A DNA stretch of 64,000 nt from Desulfuromusa kysingii (GTDB lineage: Bacteria; Desulfobacterota; Desulfuromonadia; Desulfuromonadales; Geopsychrobacteraceae): contig NZ_FNQN01000003.1 of NCBI RefSeq assembly GCF_900107645.1, positions 310,001 through 374,000 of the forward strand. Reading direction: 5' to 3'. The notes beneath the pieces are model-generated. The model saw nothing but the letters and a program-made list of their open reading frames with translations. It was not told the DNA's origin and did not search any database. Within the stretch, counting starts at the first letter, position 1. Each line of letters starts with the position of its first letter. Positions 44,124-52,705 of this stretch are shown in pieces. Made by a program: the position numbers and the translations under genes.

Positions 44124-46631
44124 TTACTTGGTTGTTGTTTTTGCTCTCCAGATAATGAGCAATAATGGGAGCAGGGTCAGGTTAGCAAGCATGGCGATAA
44201 ACATGGCTAGCCCGGTAAAGAGACCGAAATAAATTGTCGGGAGGAAATTTGACAGGGTCAAAATTGAGAAACCGACAATAATAGTGATAGATGTGTAATA
44301 CATCGCCCGTCCGACAGTATTGTGGCAACGTCTCATCGCGGCCAGGTGGTTGCCATCAATAGCGATTTCTTTGTTAAAACGGTGGACATAATGAATGGTG
44401 TCATCAACGGCAATGCCTATCGTGATCGCGGCAATGGTGATGGTCATGATATCTAAAGGGATTTTCAGCAACCCCATCAAGCCGAGAACCATTCCGGCTG
44501 AGATAAGGTTGGGGATAATCGAGATAATGGCCAAACGCAGCGACCGAAACTGGAGGATGAACATCATCATAATGACGAGAAAAACCACACCGATGGTCAT
44601 GATTTGGGAACTGAAAAGACTCTGAAGGACATTATTATAGAGAACGAACATCCCCGTCAGATGGATTTGTTCCGGTTTGATATTGAATTTTTCAGTTAAA
44701 TCAAGGCGGATCTGTTTTAAAAAATTGTTACGGTGCAGGTTTGGGTTTGAGTCAATGATGCGCAGCGAAAAACGGACCTGATTGCCATCAGCAGACATAT
44801 ACGGGCGGAAAAGGGAATCGTTGATGACATCGGGTAACTTTTTATGGATAACGGCCAAAGAGATATTGTCAAGAGGAAGGTCGTTATTCAGTTGTTGCAT
44901 TAACATCATAGTTGTGGCGATGGAGAGGACCTTACCCGTCTCGGGAAGGTCTTCGAGGTATTGATGAATTTTTTCCAAGGTGCTGATTTGATAGCTATTA
45001 TACCAATAGCTGCTACCAGAAAGGCCCTCGTCAGCCTTTTCATCAGCAAAGAAATCATCCTCAAAGGGATCATCATCCGTGTCCGTTTGGGTCTGTTTTT
45101 TGGGCGTAAAAAAAGCTGGATCGGCGTCAATGATAATGTCAAGCGGTGTGGTTCCCCCCAGTTGCTTGTCGATTAATTCCATCCCTTGATAGATTTCAGT
45201 TGTGGGTTTGAAATAATCGATGAAGCGGTTTTCAACCGTCAATTTGGAAATACCGATGACACTGATAATTGTTAGGGTGACAAAGATGCCAAGAGTCAAT
45301 TTCCGCCGATTTTCAACCCAATGAGCACAAGTATGGGTAATTGTCCCAGTGATATCAAAGTGAGGAGTAAAGTGAAGAGGCTTTTTGTAGAGCATCAACC
45401 CCGCAGGGAAGAGGGCAAAGGAGATCATCAGAGCGAAGCTGATTCCTATGGCCATCATCCAGCCAAAATCAATGACCGGGCGAATATCGCTGGTTAAGAG
45501 GGAGGCAAAGGCAACAATAGTTGTCAGCGAAGTATAAATACTGGGAATGGCCTTGCTGCGCACCATTTCTTTAACCATTGTGGCATGATCTGCTCCGGGG
45601 ATTTCGGCGTACAGTTCGTTATAGCGGACAACCAGATGAACACAGAGGGAGAGGGTGATAATCAAAAGCAATGATGTGAAGTTAGAGGAAACAACCGTCA
45701 CTTTCCAGCCAACCAACCCGAGGAAGCCAAACATAAAGAGGACAGAAGCAAAACAGCAGACCATGGGCAAAATGATCCAACTCGGTCTACGGAAGATCAA
45801 GAACAGCATGGCGACGAGAAATATCAGGACTCCAAGCCCAAACGCTGCCAAGTCGTGGCGAATGAAGCTGATCATGTCGGTAACAATCATCGGGACGCCA
45901 CCCAAAAAGATTTCTGCCTGATCTTGATGTTGTTTCAAGATGACGCGGATTTTAGCGATATCTTCTGCCTCTCGATCTGCCAGAACCGCGGTGTATTCAT
46001 CAAACTTTTTGCTAGCCTGTTCAAGCTCAGTGGTTTCCGTCGCCGTGAGGGGCTCTGTCGACCTTTTTTCGCGCAGTGAATTTCTGGCTTGCAACAGCGA
46101 GTGGAATGTTGTGTCGCGTTTAAAGATGACTTGCAGGGCTGTTGTTTTCGCGTCTTCGCTGACCAGCAAATCTTTATAGAACGGACTAGTGTGGAATTCC
46201 TTACGGACAAGGTTTGTATCGACCCCGGGAGTCTCAAGCGTGCGGATGCCATTGGTTAAATCCCCCATGCTTAAGCGGGGGCTGTCAATCAGAGGGACAT
46301 CAAGGATGCTCAGAACCGCGTCAACCCTTTCAAATTGAAGCAGACTGTTACGCAATTCGCGAAGGTCGTTTAATGTCTCGGCGCTGTAAAGGTCCTGTTT
46401 AGGCGAATAGCTGATGATCAGGAAATCGGTGTTACCGTATTCCGCATTGATCGTACGAAAGTATTTAAGATCCTGATCGTTTTCCAGCAAAAGAGAATCG
46501 GCTGAGGCGTCAAGTCTGAAGTTTTGGGCGAAGCTGCCAACACCTGTGACCAGTAGAATAACTAGAAGAATTGTCAGTAATGGGTGTTTCAGAACAAGTC
46601 GATCATAATAGGTAGCAATTTTGTCGCCCAT
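44124..46631 (-). CDS. RND/MMPL-family exporter
   Basis: 835 residues with the two-fold RND layout. Each half has a first span, a large periplasmic loop and a cluster of five spans (about 255-420 and 665-830). Both carry SSD-like sequences such as IGISFALMISFALFPAGLMLY and ITIAAITIGIAVDDTIHYVHRFN; the GIAVDDTIHY segment is the conserved acidic site for proton coupling. The second loop carries an unusual Asp/Glu-rich stretch near 505-530. Single-chain members export lipids or hydrophobic compounds; the substrate is unknown. No adaptor or outer-membrane gene adjoins. Confidence 0.87.
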   Translation of the reverse strand: MGDKIATYYDRLVLKHPLLTILLVILLVTGVGSFAQNFRLDASADSLLLENDQDLKYFRTINAEYGNTDFLIISYSPKQDLYSAETLNDLRELRNSLLQFERVDAVLSILDVPLIDSPRLSMGDLTNGIRTLETPGVDTNLVRKEFHTSPFYKDLLVSEDAKTTALQVIFKRDTTFHSLLQARNSLREKRSTEPLTATETTELEQASKKFDEYTAVLADREAEDIAKIRVILKQHQDQAEIFLGGVPMIVTDMISFIRHDLAAFGLGVLIFLVAMLFLIFRRPSWIILPMVCCFASVLFMFGFLGLVGWKVTVVSSNFTSLLLIITLSLCVHLVVRYNELYAEIPGADHATMVKEMVRSKAIPSIYTSLTTIVAFASLLTSDIRPVIDFGWMMAIGISFALMISFALFPAGLMLYKKPLHFTPHFDITGTITHTCAHWVENRRKLTLGIFVTLTIISVIGISKLTVENRFIDYFKPTTEIYQGMELIDKQLGGTTPLDIIIDADPAFFTPKKQTQTDTDDDPFEDDFFADEKADEGLSGSSYWYNSYQISTLEKIHQYLEDLPETGKVLSIATTMMLMQQLNNDLPLDNISLAVIHKKLPDVINDSLFRPYMSADGNQVRFSLRIIDSNPNLHRNNFLKQIRLDLTEKFNIKPEQIHLTGMFVLYNNVLQSLFSSQIMTIGVVFLVIMMMFILQFRSLRLAIISIIPNLISAGMVLGLMGLLKIPLDIMTITIAAITIGIAVDDTIHYVHRFNKEIAIDGNHLAAMRRCHNTVGRAMYYTSITIIVGFSILTLSNFLPTIYFGLFTGLAMFIAMLANLTLLPLLLIIWRAKTTTK

Positions 46632-46707
46632 GGATATCCCGTATTAAATAATAGAAGGTTGTCTGGTTGAGTTGAACTTGACAGATAATTACCCATTTTA
46701 GAGCAAA

Positions 46708-46735
46708 AGAAAAGCCCCGGCTACTGAGCCGGGGC
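46708..46735 (-). terminator. Rho-independent terminator after fumarase
   Basis: A perfect 9-bp GC-rich stem (GCCCCGGCT/AGCCGGGGC, 46714-46735) with a 4-nt loop is followed on the reverse strand by TTTTCTTTT. It lies 37 nt past the fumarase stop. Confidence 0.9.
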
Positions 46736-46771
46736 AAATATGCATCAAATATATAGGTTTAGCAGGTTAAA

Positions 46772-48391
46772 TTAAAGACCGAGTGTTTTGAAGAAGTCAT
46801 TCCCTTTGTCGTCAACCAAAATAAATGCTGGGAAATTTTCAACTTCGATTTTCCAGACCGCTTCCATTCCGAGTTCTTCAAAGTCAATACATTCAACTTT
46901 TTTGATGTTTTGGTCAGCAAGAACAGCTGCTGGACCACCGATGGAACCGAGATAAAAACCACCATGCTTGGCGCAGGCATCGGTCACCTGTTGGCTCCGG
47001 TTGCCTTTGGCAATCATGATCATAGAGCCACCATTGCTCTGCAACAGATCGACGTAGCTGTCCATCCGTCCCGCAGTTGTTGGACCAAAGGAACCCGAGG
47101 GTTTCCCTGCAGGTGTTTTTGCCGGGCCAGCATAGTAGATTGGATGATTTTTTAAATATTCTGGCAGTGGTTTTCCGCTGTCGATGATCTCTTTGAACTT
47201 AGAGTGCGCAATGTCGCGTCCGACGACGATGGTCCCTTTGAGTCGTAGCGGTGCTCCAACTTCAAGCTTGCTCAAGTCTGCGAGGACTTCACTCATGGGA
47301 CGGTTCAGGTCTATCTCCGTGCCGACACTTTTCTGGCTGCGTAACTCTTCTGGAATCAGACGGCCTGGATTGCGATCCATTTGTTCAACAAAAAGGCCTT
47401 CTTTGGTGATTTTTGCTTTGATGTTCCGGTCAGCTGAACAGGAAACAGCCATGCCGACTGGACAGGAAGCACCGTGGCGGGGGAGGCGGATGATTCTGAC
47501 ATCATGGGCAAAATATTTACCGCCGAATTGTGCCCCGATACCAATCTCCTGTGCCATTTTAAGAACTTTAGCTTCCAATTCAATATCACGGAAAGCCTGG
47601 CCATGTTCATTCCCCTGGGTAGGTAACTCATCAAGGTAATGTGCCGTGGCCAGTTTAACGGTCTTTAAGCATGCATCAGCGGAGGTGCCACCGATAACAA
47701 ATGCCAGATGGTACGGCGGACAAGCAGCGGTACCGATAGTTTTCATTTTTTCAAGGAGGAAACTTTCAAGTTTCTCCGGGTTCAAGAGAGCTTTGGTCTC
47801 TTGGAACAGCATGGTTTTATTGGCTGAGCCGCCACCTTTAGCAATGAACAAGAATTTATAGGCATCTCCAGCGGTCGCATAAAGATCAATCTGTGCTGGC
47901 AAGTTGGTGCCAGTATTCTTTTCTTTATACATATCAAGGGCGACAGTTTGGCTATAACGGAGATTTTCTTCCGTATAGGTTTTGTAGACGCCTTCAGAGA
48001 TCCGCTCTTCATCATCGCTTCCGGACCAGACTTGTTGCCCTTTTTTAGCAACGACTGTTGCGGTCCCGGTGTCCTGGCAGAATGGAAGTTCGAAGTTTGC
48101 CGAAATTTCAGCATTACGTAGAAATGCCATAGCGACAAGTTTGTCATTTTCTGAAGCTTCTGGATCACTGAGGATTTTTGCTACTTGTTCGTTATGCTCT
48201 GGACGAAGGAGAAAAGAGACATCCCGCATGGCAGTATTTGAAAGCACCGTCAAGGCTTGCGGGTCCACTTTAAGGACATCCTGACCGGCAAACTTTTCGG
48301 TAGAGACAAATGTCTCAGAACCTTCGATTTTGTAATACTTAGTTGTGTCAGCACCGAGTGGCATTGGTTCCTGATACTTGAAATCTGGCAT
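46772..48391 (-). CDS. fumA: Fumarate hydratase, class I (Fe-S)
   Basis: 539 residues, the single-chain class I fumarase holding alpha and beta parts; it interconverts fumarate and malate. The 4Fe-4S ligands fall at Cys105 ([10 protein letters not shown], the same number as in E. coli FumA), a Cys in [10 protein letters not shown] and one in [13 protein letters not shown]. The beta part shows [13 protein letters not shown] and [12 protein letters not shown]. The enzyme is oxygen-sensitive, in keeping with an anaerobe. It has a good promoter and a strong terminator, so it is monocistronic. Confidence 0.96.
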   Translation of the reverse strand: MPDFKYQEPMPLGADTTKYYKIEGSETFVSTEKFAGQDVLKVDPQALTVLSNTAMRDVSFLLRPEHNEQVAKILSDPEASENDKLVAMAFLRNAEISANFELPFCQDTGTATVVAKKGQQVWSGSDDEERISEGVYKTYTEENLRYSQTVALDMYKEKNTGTNLPAQIDLYATAGDAYKFLFIAKGGGSANKTMLFQETKALLNPEKLESFLLEKMKTIGTAACPPYHLAFVIGGTSADACLKTVKLATAHYLDELPTQGNEHGQAFRDIELEAKVLKMAQEIGIGAQFGGKYFAHDVRIIRLPRHGASCPVGMAVSCSADRNIKAKITKEGLFVEQMDRNPGRLIPEELRSQKSVGTEIDLNRPMSEVLADLSKLEVGAPLRLKGTIVVGRDIAHSKFKEIIDSGKPLPEYLKNHPIYYAGPAKTPAGKPSGSFGPTTAGRMDSYVDLLQSNGGSMIMIAKGNRSQQVTDACAKHGGFYLGSIGGPAAVLADQNIKKVECIDFEELGMEAVWKIEVENFPAFILVDDKGNDFFKTLGL

Positions 48392-48448
48392 TTTCTCACT
48401 CCTTATGGGTTAGAATAATAAATCAATAACACATATAAAAACCCATCT

Positions 48449-48477
48449 ATTATAGGAGATTGTTATGTTGTTGTCGA
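48449..48477 (-). promoter_or_regulatory. Fumarase promoter
   Basis: On the reverse strand TCGACA (48472-48477, 5 of 6) and a perfect TATAAT (48449-48454) are exactly 17 nt apart, about 58 nt before the fumarase ATG, whose ribosome site is AAGGAG. The remainder of the 342-bp divergent region to cysE contains the candidate IscR site. Confidence 0.65.
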
Positions 48478-48564
48478 CTAATAACAACGGTAAAAAAATA
48501 GAGAACAATGCAAGCGATCCAGCATGTGAATTGTCTAGACTATCCAAGTAATTACAGCTAAATA

Positions 48565-48618
48565 ATACCTGACTAAAATGTTTGTTTATAATTGACAGAA
48601 AAGGTCGGGTATGATAAT
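48565..48618 (+). promoter_or_regulatory. Candidate IscR site and promoter of the cysE-isc operon
   Basis: ATACCTGACTAAAAT (48565-48579) matches all 15 positions of the left part of the E. coli type 1 IscR consensus; the right part (48580-48589) matches 5 of 10. TTGACA follows at 48592-48597, with GATAAT at 48613-48618 (15-nt spacer, short) as the best -10. The operon encodes an IscR homologue, so autoregulation by Fe-S status is plausible. A 5' leader of about 110 nt would follow. A match by eye only. Confidence 0.45.
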
Positions 48619-48733
48619 TCTTGCTCTACTTTGAATAGGTAGTGATAATTTATAACAATTAGTGTGTAGTACTTGAGCTTAGTAGTCGTGCAAGGTTCTG
48701 AGCCTTGTGGATAAAGATGGAAGGTGATAGCGG

Positions 48734-49447
48734 ATGTTTTCTCAACTCAAGGAAGATATTAAGGTTGTCTTTGAGCGTGACCCGGCTGTACGGAGCGTTT
48801 TCGAGGTCATCTTCTGTTACCCCGGATTTCATGCTCTCCTTTTTTATCGTTTGTCTCATTGGTTATGGATCAATCAAGTTAAATTTCTGGCCCGATTAAT
48901 CTCACATTTTGGTCGCTTTCTGACCGGGATTGAAATTCATCCTGGGGCTACGATTGGCCGTGGTTTTTTTATTGATCATGGGATGGGGGTTGTGATCGGC
49001 GAAACGGCTGAAATTGGTGACAACTGTACCCTTTATCATGGTGTGACTCTTGGCGGGACCTCTTGGGCGAAAGAGAAGCGCCATCCTACCTTAGGTAATA
49101 ACGTTATTATTGGCTCCGGTGCAAAGATTCTTGGCCCCTTTACCGTTGGTGATGATAGTAAAATTGGTTCTAACTCCGTGGTTGTTAAGGAAGTGCCAGC
49201 AACCGCTACTGTGGTTGGCATCCCTGGACGGGTGGTTTTATCGGGTGAAAAAAGGGTTGGTTTTGACCTTGAACACGATAAGCTTCCAGATCCCGTTGCC
49301 AAGGCGGTCAGCTGCGTTTTTGAACAAATCCACCGTTTAGGTGAACAGGTTGAAGAGTTGCAAAAGGAGCAGACGCGGTTGAAAGCTGAGCTTGCTCATT
49401 ACCATCTGTCGGATCAAGCTGAGGCTGCCAAAGAGGAAGTTAACTGA
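48734..49447 (+). CDS. cysE: Serine O-acetyltransferase
   Basis: 237 residues; acetylates serine with acetyl-CoA, the first step of cysteine synthesis. A helical N-terminus is followed by the left-handed beta-helix (about 65-170) with [42 protein letters not shown] and a trimer-type loop; the last His is the catalytic partner. The C-terminal ~45 residues form a charged coiled coil ([17 protein letters not shown]), unlike the short Ile-ended tail of E. coli CysE. It heads an operon with iscR-iscS-iscU, so cysteine supply and its desulfuration are co-expressed. GGAAGGTGA precedes the ATG. Confidence 0.94.
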   Translation: MFSQLKEDIKVVFERDPAVRSVFEVIFCYPGFHALLFYRLSHWLWINQVKFLARLISHFGRFLTGIEIHPGATIGRGFFIDHGMGVVIGETAEIGDNCTLYHGVTLGGTSWAKEKRHPTLGNNVIIGSGAKILGPFTVGDDSKIGSNSVVVKEVPATATVVGIPGRVVLSGEKRVGFDLEHDKLPDPVAKAVSCVFEQIHRLGEQVEELQKEQTRLKAELAHYHLSDQAEAAKEEVN

Positions 49448-49884
49448 TGAGAATGTCGACCAAGGCTCAGTATGCCGTCCGCGCACTTGTCAGCTTGAAT
49501 TTATCAGGCAATCTCGCACCTGTATCGATAAAAGAGATAGCGGCGCGAGAGAAGATTTCTTTGAACTATCTGGAACAGCTGTTTGTTAAGTTACGGCGTG
49601 GCGGCATCGTCAGGAGCGTCCGTGGTCCAGGTGGTGGGTATCTTCTGGCGCGATCTGCAACAGAGATCAGAATTGACCAGATTATCGATACTGTCGAAGA
49701 AGCTCTGATGCCGTTATCCTGCATGAATGCCGACGGCAGTTGTGGTTGTGGTGATGAATGTACAACCCAATCTGTCTGGCATGGGTTGGGGATGCAAATC
49801 CGTTCTTTTTTAGCTTCTGTGTCCCTTGAGGATTTAACTGAGCAGGGGCGACAACAACTCGGTCGTCGAGTGGCCAATAACTAA
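49447..49884 (+). CDS. iscR: Rrf2-family Fe-S regulator (IscR-like)
   Basis: 145 residues. A winged helix (1-70; MSTKAQYAVRALVSLNL, ISLNYLEQLFVKLRRGGIVRSVRGPGGGY) is the typical Rrf2 DNA-binding part. A Cys-rich loop gives C92, C99, C101 and C105 as cluster ligands, with different spacing from E. coli IscR (92, 98, 104). It overlaps cysE by one base (TGATG). Rrf2 regulators in such operons sense Fe-S or cysteine status and repress their own operon; whether this one is IscR- or CymR-like is not settled by sequence alone. Confidence 0.88.
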   Translation: MRMSTKAQYAVRALVSLNLSGNLAPVSIKEIAAREKISLNYLEQLFVKLRRGGIVRSVRGPGGGYLLARSATEIRIDQIIDTVEEALMPLSCMNADGSCGCGDECTTQSVWHGLGMQIRSFLASVSLEDLTEQGRQQLGRRVANN

Positions 49885-49911
49885 TTTTTTCAGTTTAATC
49901 GGAGGAGTTTC

Positions 49912-51135
49912 GTGAAAAAGATTTACATGGACAACAATGCAACGACAGCTGTTAAGCCCGAAGTGTTAGAGGCAATGTTGCCCTATTTCTGTGAACAATT
50001 TGGTAATCCATCCAGTGTCCACTGGGCTGGCCGGATGGTTGGTGGGGCCATAGAGAAAGCGCGAGAGCAGGTTGCAAGGTTATTTAATTGTTCTGCTGCG
50101 GAAGTTATTTTCAACTCTTGTGGCAGCGAAGGTGACAACCATGCCATTAAAGGGACTGCTGATGCATTAAAGCACAAGGGCAATCATATTATTACCACTT
50201 CAGTCGAGCATCCAGCCGTGTTGGAAACCTGTGAAGCACTTGAAAAAGATGGTTTTGAGGTGACTTATCTCAAAGTTGATCATAACGGGATGCTAGATCT
50301 GGCGGAACTTGAAGCTGCTATCACTGATAAGACCATTCTGATCTCGGTGATGTGGGCTAATAATGAAACAGGTAATATCTTTCCGATTGAAGAAATTGGC
50401 GAGATCGCTAAGAAGCATAAGGTCCGTTTCCATACCGATGCAGTTCAAGCGGCTGGTAAAATTGCGATCGATGTCCGCAAAGTTAATGTTGATATGGTGG
50501 TCATTTCAGGTCATAAGATCGGAGCTCCAAAAGGGATCGGAGCTATGTATCTTCGCCGTGGCACCAAAATATCTCGCTTTATGCATGGCGGACATCAAGA
50601 GCGGAATCGGCGTGCAGGCACCCATAACGTCCCCAGTATCGTTGGTTTAGGTGCAGCTTGTGATATTGCATTAAAAAATATGGATAAAGATTATGCTTAT
50701 GTGCGTCATTTACGCGATAAGTTAGAGGCTGGGATTCTGTCGACCATTTCAGATGTTAAGTTGAATGGCCATCCTGATGCCAATCTACGTTTACCAAATA
50801 CTTTGAACGTCAGTTTTAATTATATTGAAGGCGAGTCTTTGTTGCTGTTTTTCGATATGAAAGGAATTGCAGCATCTTCCGGATCCGCTTGTACTTCTGG
50901 CTCCTTGGAACCCTCTCATGTCATGGGGGCGATGGGGGTTGATATTGTCCTTGCCCACTCAAGCACCCGATTTAGTTTGAGTGCAGATAATACCGATGAA
51001 GAAATCGACTACATTCTACAAGAACTTCCACCGATTGTGCAGAAGTTGCGAGAAATGAGTCCTTTATATGGACGTGATAACCCAACTCCTCTGTCCTGCG
51101 ATGAGTGTCGCATGGTGACAAAAGCTTGCGGTTAA
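49912..51135 (+). CDS. iscS: Cysteine desulfurase (IscS/NifS)
   Basis: 407 residues; a PLP enzyme taking sulfur from cysteine as an enzyme persulfide and leaving alanine. Start MDNNATTAVKPEV, PLP-binding Lys in SGHKIGAPKG and active-site Cys327 in SGSACTSGSLEPSHV are all present. The extended active-site loop (SACTSGSLEPS) marks the group I IscS/NifS type. The C-terminus carries additional cysteines (CDECRMVTKACG). The GTG start is backed by GGAGGAG. It supplies sulfur to the scaffold gene next door and, probably, to MnmA encoded downstream. Confidence 0.94.
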   Translation: MKKIYMDNNATTAVKPEVLEAMLPYFCEQFGNPSSVHWAGRMVGGAIEKAREQVARLFNCSAAEVIFNSCGSEGDNHAIKGTADALKHKGNHIITTSVEHPAVLETCEALEKDGFEVTYLKVDHNGMLDLAELEAAITDKTILISVMWANNETGNIFPIEEIGEIAKKHKVRFHTDAVQAAGKIAIDVRKVNVDMVVISGHKIGAPKGIGAMYLRRGTKISRFMHGGHQERNRRAGTHNVPSIVGLGAACDIALKNMDKDYAYVRHLRDKLEAGILSTISDVKLNGHPDANLRLPNTLNVSFNYIEGESLLLFFDMKGIAASSGSACTSGSLEPSHVMGAMGVDIVLAHSSTRFSLSADNTDEEIDYILQELPPIVQKLREMSPLYGRDNPTPLSCDECRMVTKACG

Positions 51136-51173
51136 TCATCCACAAATAGACTGATAAATAAGGAGAGAAACAG

Positions 51174-51542
51174 ATGTATACAGCAAAAGTAATGGATCAT
51201 TTTTCCAATCCGCGTAATGTCGGTGAAGTTGAAAATGCGAATGGTGTCGGTGAAGTTGGCAATGCTTCCTGTGGCGATATCATGAGAATATCTCTTCAGG
51301 TCGAAGATGATATTATCAAAGATGTGAAGTTCAAGACCTTTGGTTGTGGCGCTGCGATTGCGACATCATCAATGGTGACTGAAATGGCGATTGGAAAAAC
51401 CATTGATGAAGCCTTGATCCTCACGAATCAAGCTGTGGCTGAAGCATTAGACGGCTTACCGCCTGCAAAAATGCATTGTTCTAATCTCGCAGCCGATGCT
51501 CTGCATGAGGCGATAAAAGATTATCGAAAACAAAACTCTTAA
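51174..51542 (+). CDS. iscU: Fe-S cluster assembly scaffold (IscU/NifU N-domain)
   Basis: 122 residues. The three scaffold cysteines are C33 (SCGD, with D35), C58 (FGCGAAIA) and C102 (MHCSNLAADAL). The start YTAKVMDHFSNPRNVGEVE is the conserved IscU N-terminus. It builds nascent Fe-S clusters on sulfur from the desulfurase encoded 38 nt upstream. The HscAB-recognised LPPVK motif appears as LPPAK; no hscA, hscB, iscA or ferredoxin genes follow, so this is a minimal isc set. Confidence 0.94.
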   Translation: MYTAKVMDHFSNPRNVGEVENANGVGEVGNASCGDIMRISLQVEDDIIKDVKFKTFGCGAAIATSSMVTEMAIGKTIDEALILTNQAVAEALDGLPPAKMHCSNLAADALHEAIKDYRKQNS

Positions 51543-51572
51543 AACTACTGACCAGAGTTTGATTTAACTTAT

Positions 51573-51606
51573 AAAAGGGCTCTACTTGATGTGGAACCCT
51601 TTTTTT
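51573..51606 (+). terminator. Terminator of the cysE-isc operon
   Basis: AAAAGGG (51573-51579) pairs with CCCTTTT (51597-51603) across a 17-nt loop and ends in a run of seven T. The 3' arm and T-run belong to a tandem 22-nt duplication, so a second CCC-T7 arm follows directly and could pair with the same GGG. Confidence 0.6.
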
Positions 51607-51628
51607 CTTGATGTGGAACCCTTTTTTT
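51585..51628 (+). repeat. Exact tandem duplication of a 22-nt unit
   Basis: Two identical head-to-tail copies (51585-51606 and 51607-51628) of a unit starting CTTGATGTGGAACCC and ending in T7. A third, partial copy (CTTGATG) runs on into GAGGA, the ribosome site of mnmA. It doubles the terminator arm between iscU and mnmA. Confidence 0.95.
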
Positions 51629-51643
51629 CTTGATGAGGATTTT

Positions 51644-52705
51644 GTGAAAAGAAAAGTCGTTGTTGCTATGAGTGGCGGTGTTGATTCATCCGTGACTGCA
51701 GCACTGTTACAAGAGCAAGGTTACGAGGTTATCGGTTTGACAATGCACCATTGGGATGCCTGTGCGCAAGAAGCTACGGCTGAGATGTGTCAGTCTAATA
51801 CGGCTGTCGCTAAAGCGCAGAAAATCGCTGAGCATTTGCAGATTCCCTTTTACTCAGTCAATTTTGAAACTGATTTTCGCCAGCAGATTATCAATCGTTT
51901 TTGTGCTGACTATCTGTCCGGGAAGACACCTAATCCTTGTGCTGTTTGTAATAAGAAGATCAAGTTTGGTTTGCTGTTAGAAAAAGCCATTGAGCTGGGA
52001 GCCGATTTCCTTGCTACCGGTCATTATGTCTCCCTCGTCGATGCTGATGGTCGATTATTTATTAGTAAAGGGGCCGATCGGAATAAAGACCAGAGTTATT
52101 TCCTTTTTTCTTTGAATCAGCAGCAACTCTCCCATTGCCTGTTCCCCCTGGGAGAACTGAATAAAGATGACGTCCGCCAACATGCCGCCCGATTTGGTTT
52201 GCAAATCCCTAAAACCGAGGAGAGTCAGGATATCTGTTTTATCCCTGATGGTGATTATGTCAAATTTTTGCAACAAGAAGAAGGTTTTGAAACTCTAAGT
52301 GGTGATATTGTCCATGTCTCAGGTGACGTTCTTGGAAAACATCAGGGGACTTACCGCTATACCATTGGTCAACGTAAAGGGCTAGGCATTGGTTGGAAAG
52401 AGCCTCTGTATGTGGTCGCTATTGATGCTTCAAAGCAACAGGTGATAGTTGGTGAAAAAGAGCACCTCAGTTGTCCCGAAATGACCGTTGAACAGTGCTG
52501 CTGGGCAATAGCTGAACCCAAGGAAACCTTTTCGACAACCTGTCGCATTCGTTATCGACATACAGAAGTTCCGGTCACGGTTGAACCTTGCGGTCATGGT
52601 GTTGTGAAGGTTGTTTTCGCGACCCCTCAGGATGGAGTTACCCCTGGGCAAGCTGCGGTTTTTTATGCTGATGACCGGGTCATCGGTGGTGGCTGGATTC
52701 AATGA
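51644..52705 (+). CDS. mnmA: tRNA-specific 2-thiouridylase
   Basis: 353 residues from GTG 51644, chosen because the PP-loop SGGVDSS (10-16) must be near the N-terminus and GAGGA stands 4 nt before; the frame also opens at ATG 51608 within the tandem repeat. It makes 2-thiouridine at wobble position 34. C99 (in NPCAVCNK) and C198 (in DICFIPDG) are the catalytic pair; C102 is an additional Cys. The sulfur comes from IscS, encoded just upstream. Its stop overlaps the mtaB start (ATGA). Confidence 0.95.
   Translation: MKRKVVVAMSGGVDSSVTAALLQEQGYEVIGLTMHHWDACAQEATAEMCQSNTAVAKAQKIAEHLQIPFYSVNFETDFRQQIINRFCADYLSGKTPNPCAVCNKKIKFGLLLEKAIELGADFLATGHYVSLVDADGRLFISKGADRNKDQSYFLFSLNQQQLSHCLFPLGELNKDDVRQHAARFGLQIPKTEESQDICFIPDGDYVKFLQQEEGFETLSGDIVHVSGDVLGKHQGTYRYTIGQRKGLGIGWKEPLYVVAIDASKQQVIVGEKEHLSCPEMTVEQCCWAIAEPKETFSTTCRIRYRHTEVPVTVEPCGHGVVKVVFATPQDGVTPGQAAVFYADDRVIGGGWIQ

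Noticed and set aside
48465-48551. A 28-codon forward ORF with AGGAGA before its ATG, in the fumA-cysE intergenic region
   Set aside because: It overlaps the -35 box of the fumarase promoter, has no recognisable content (LLSTNNNGKKIENNA) and is very short. A leader peptide cannot be ruled out but is not supported.
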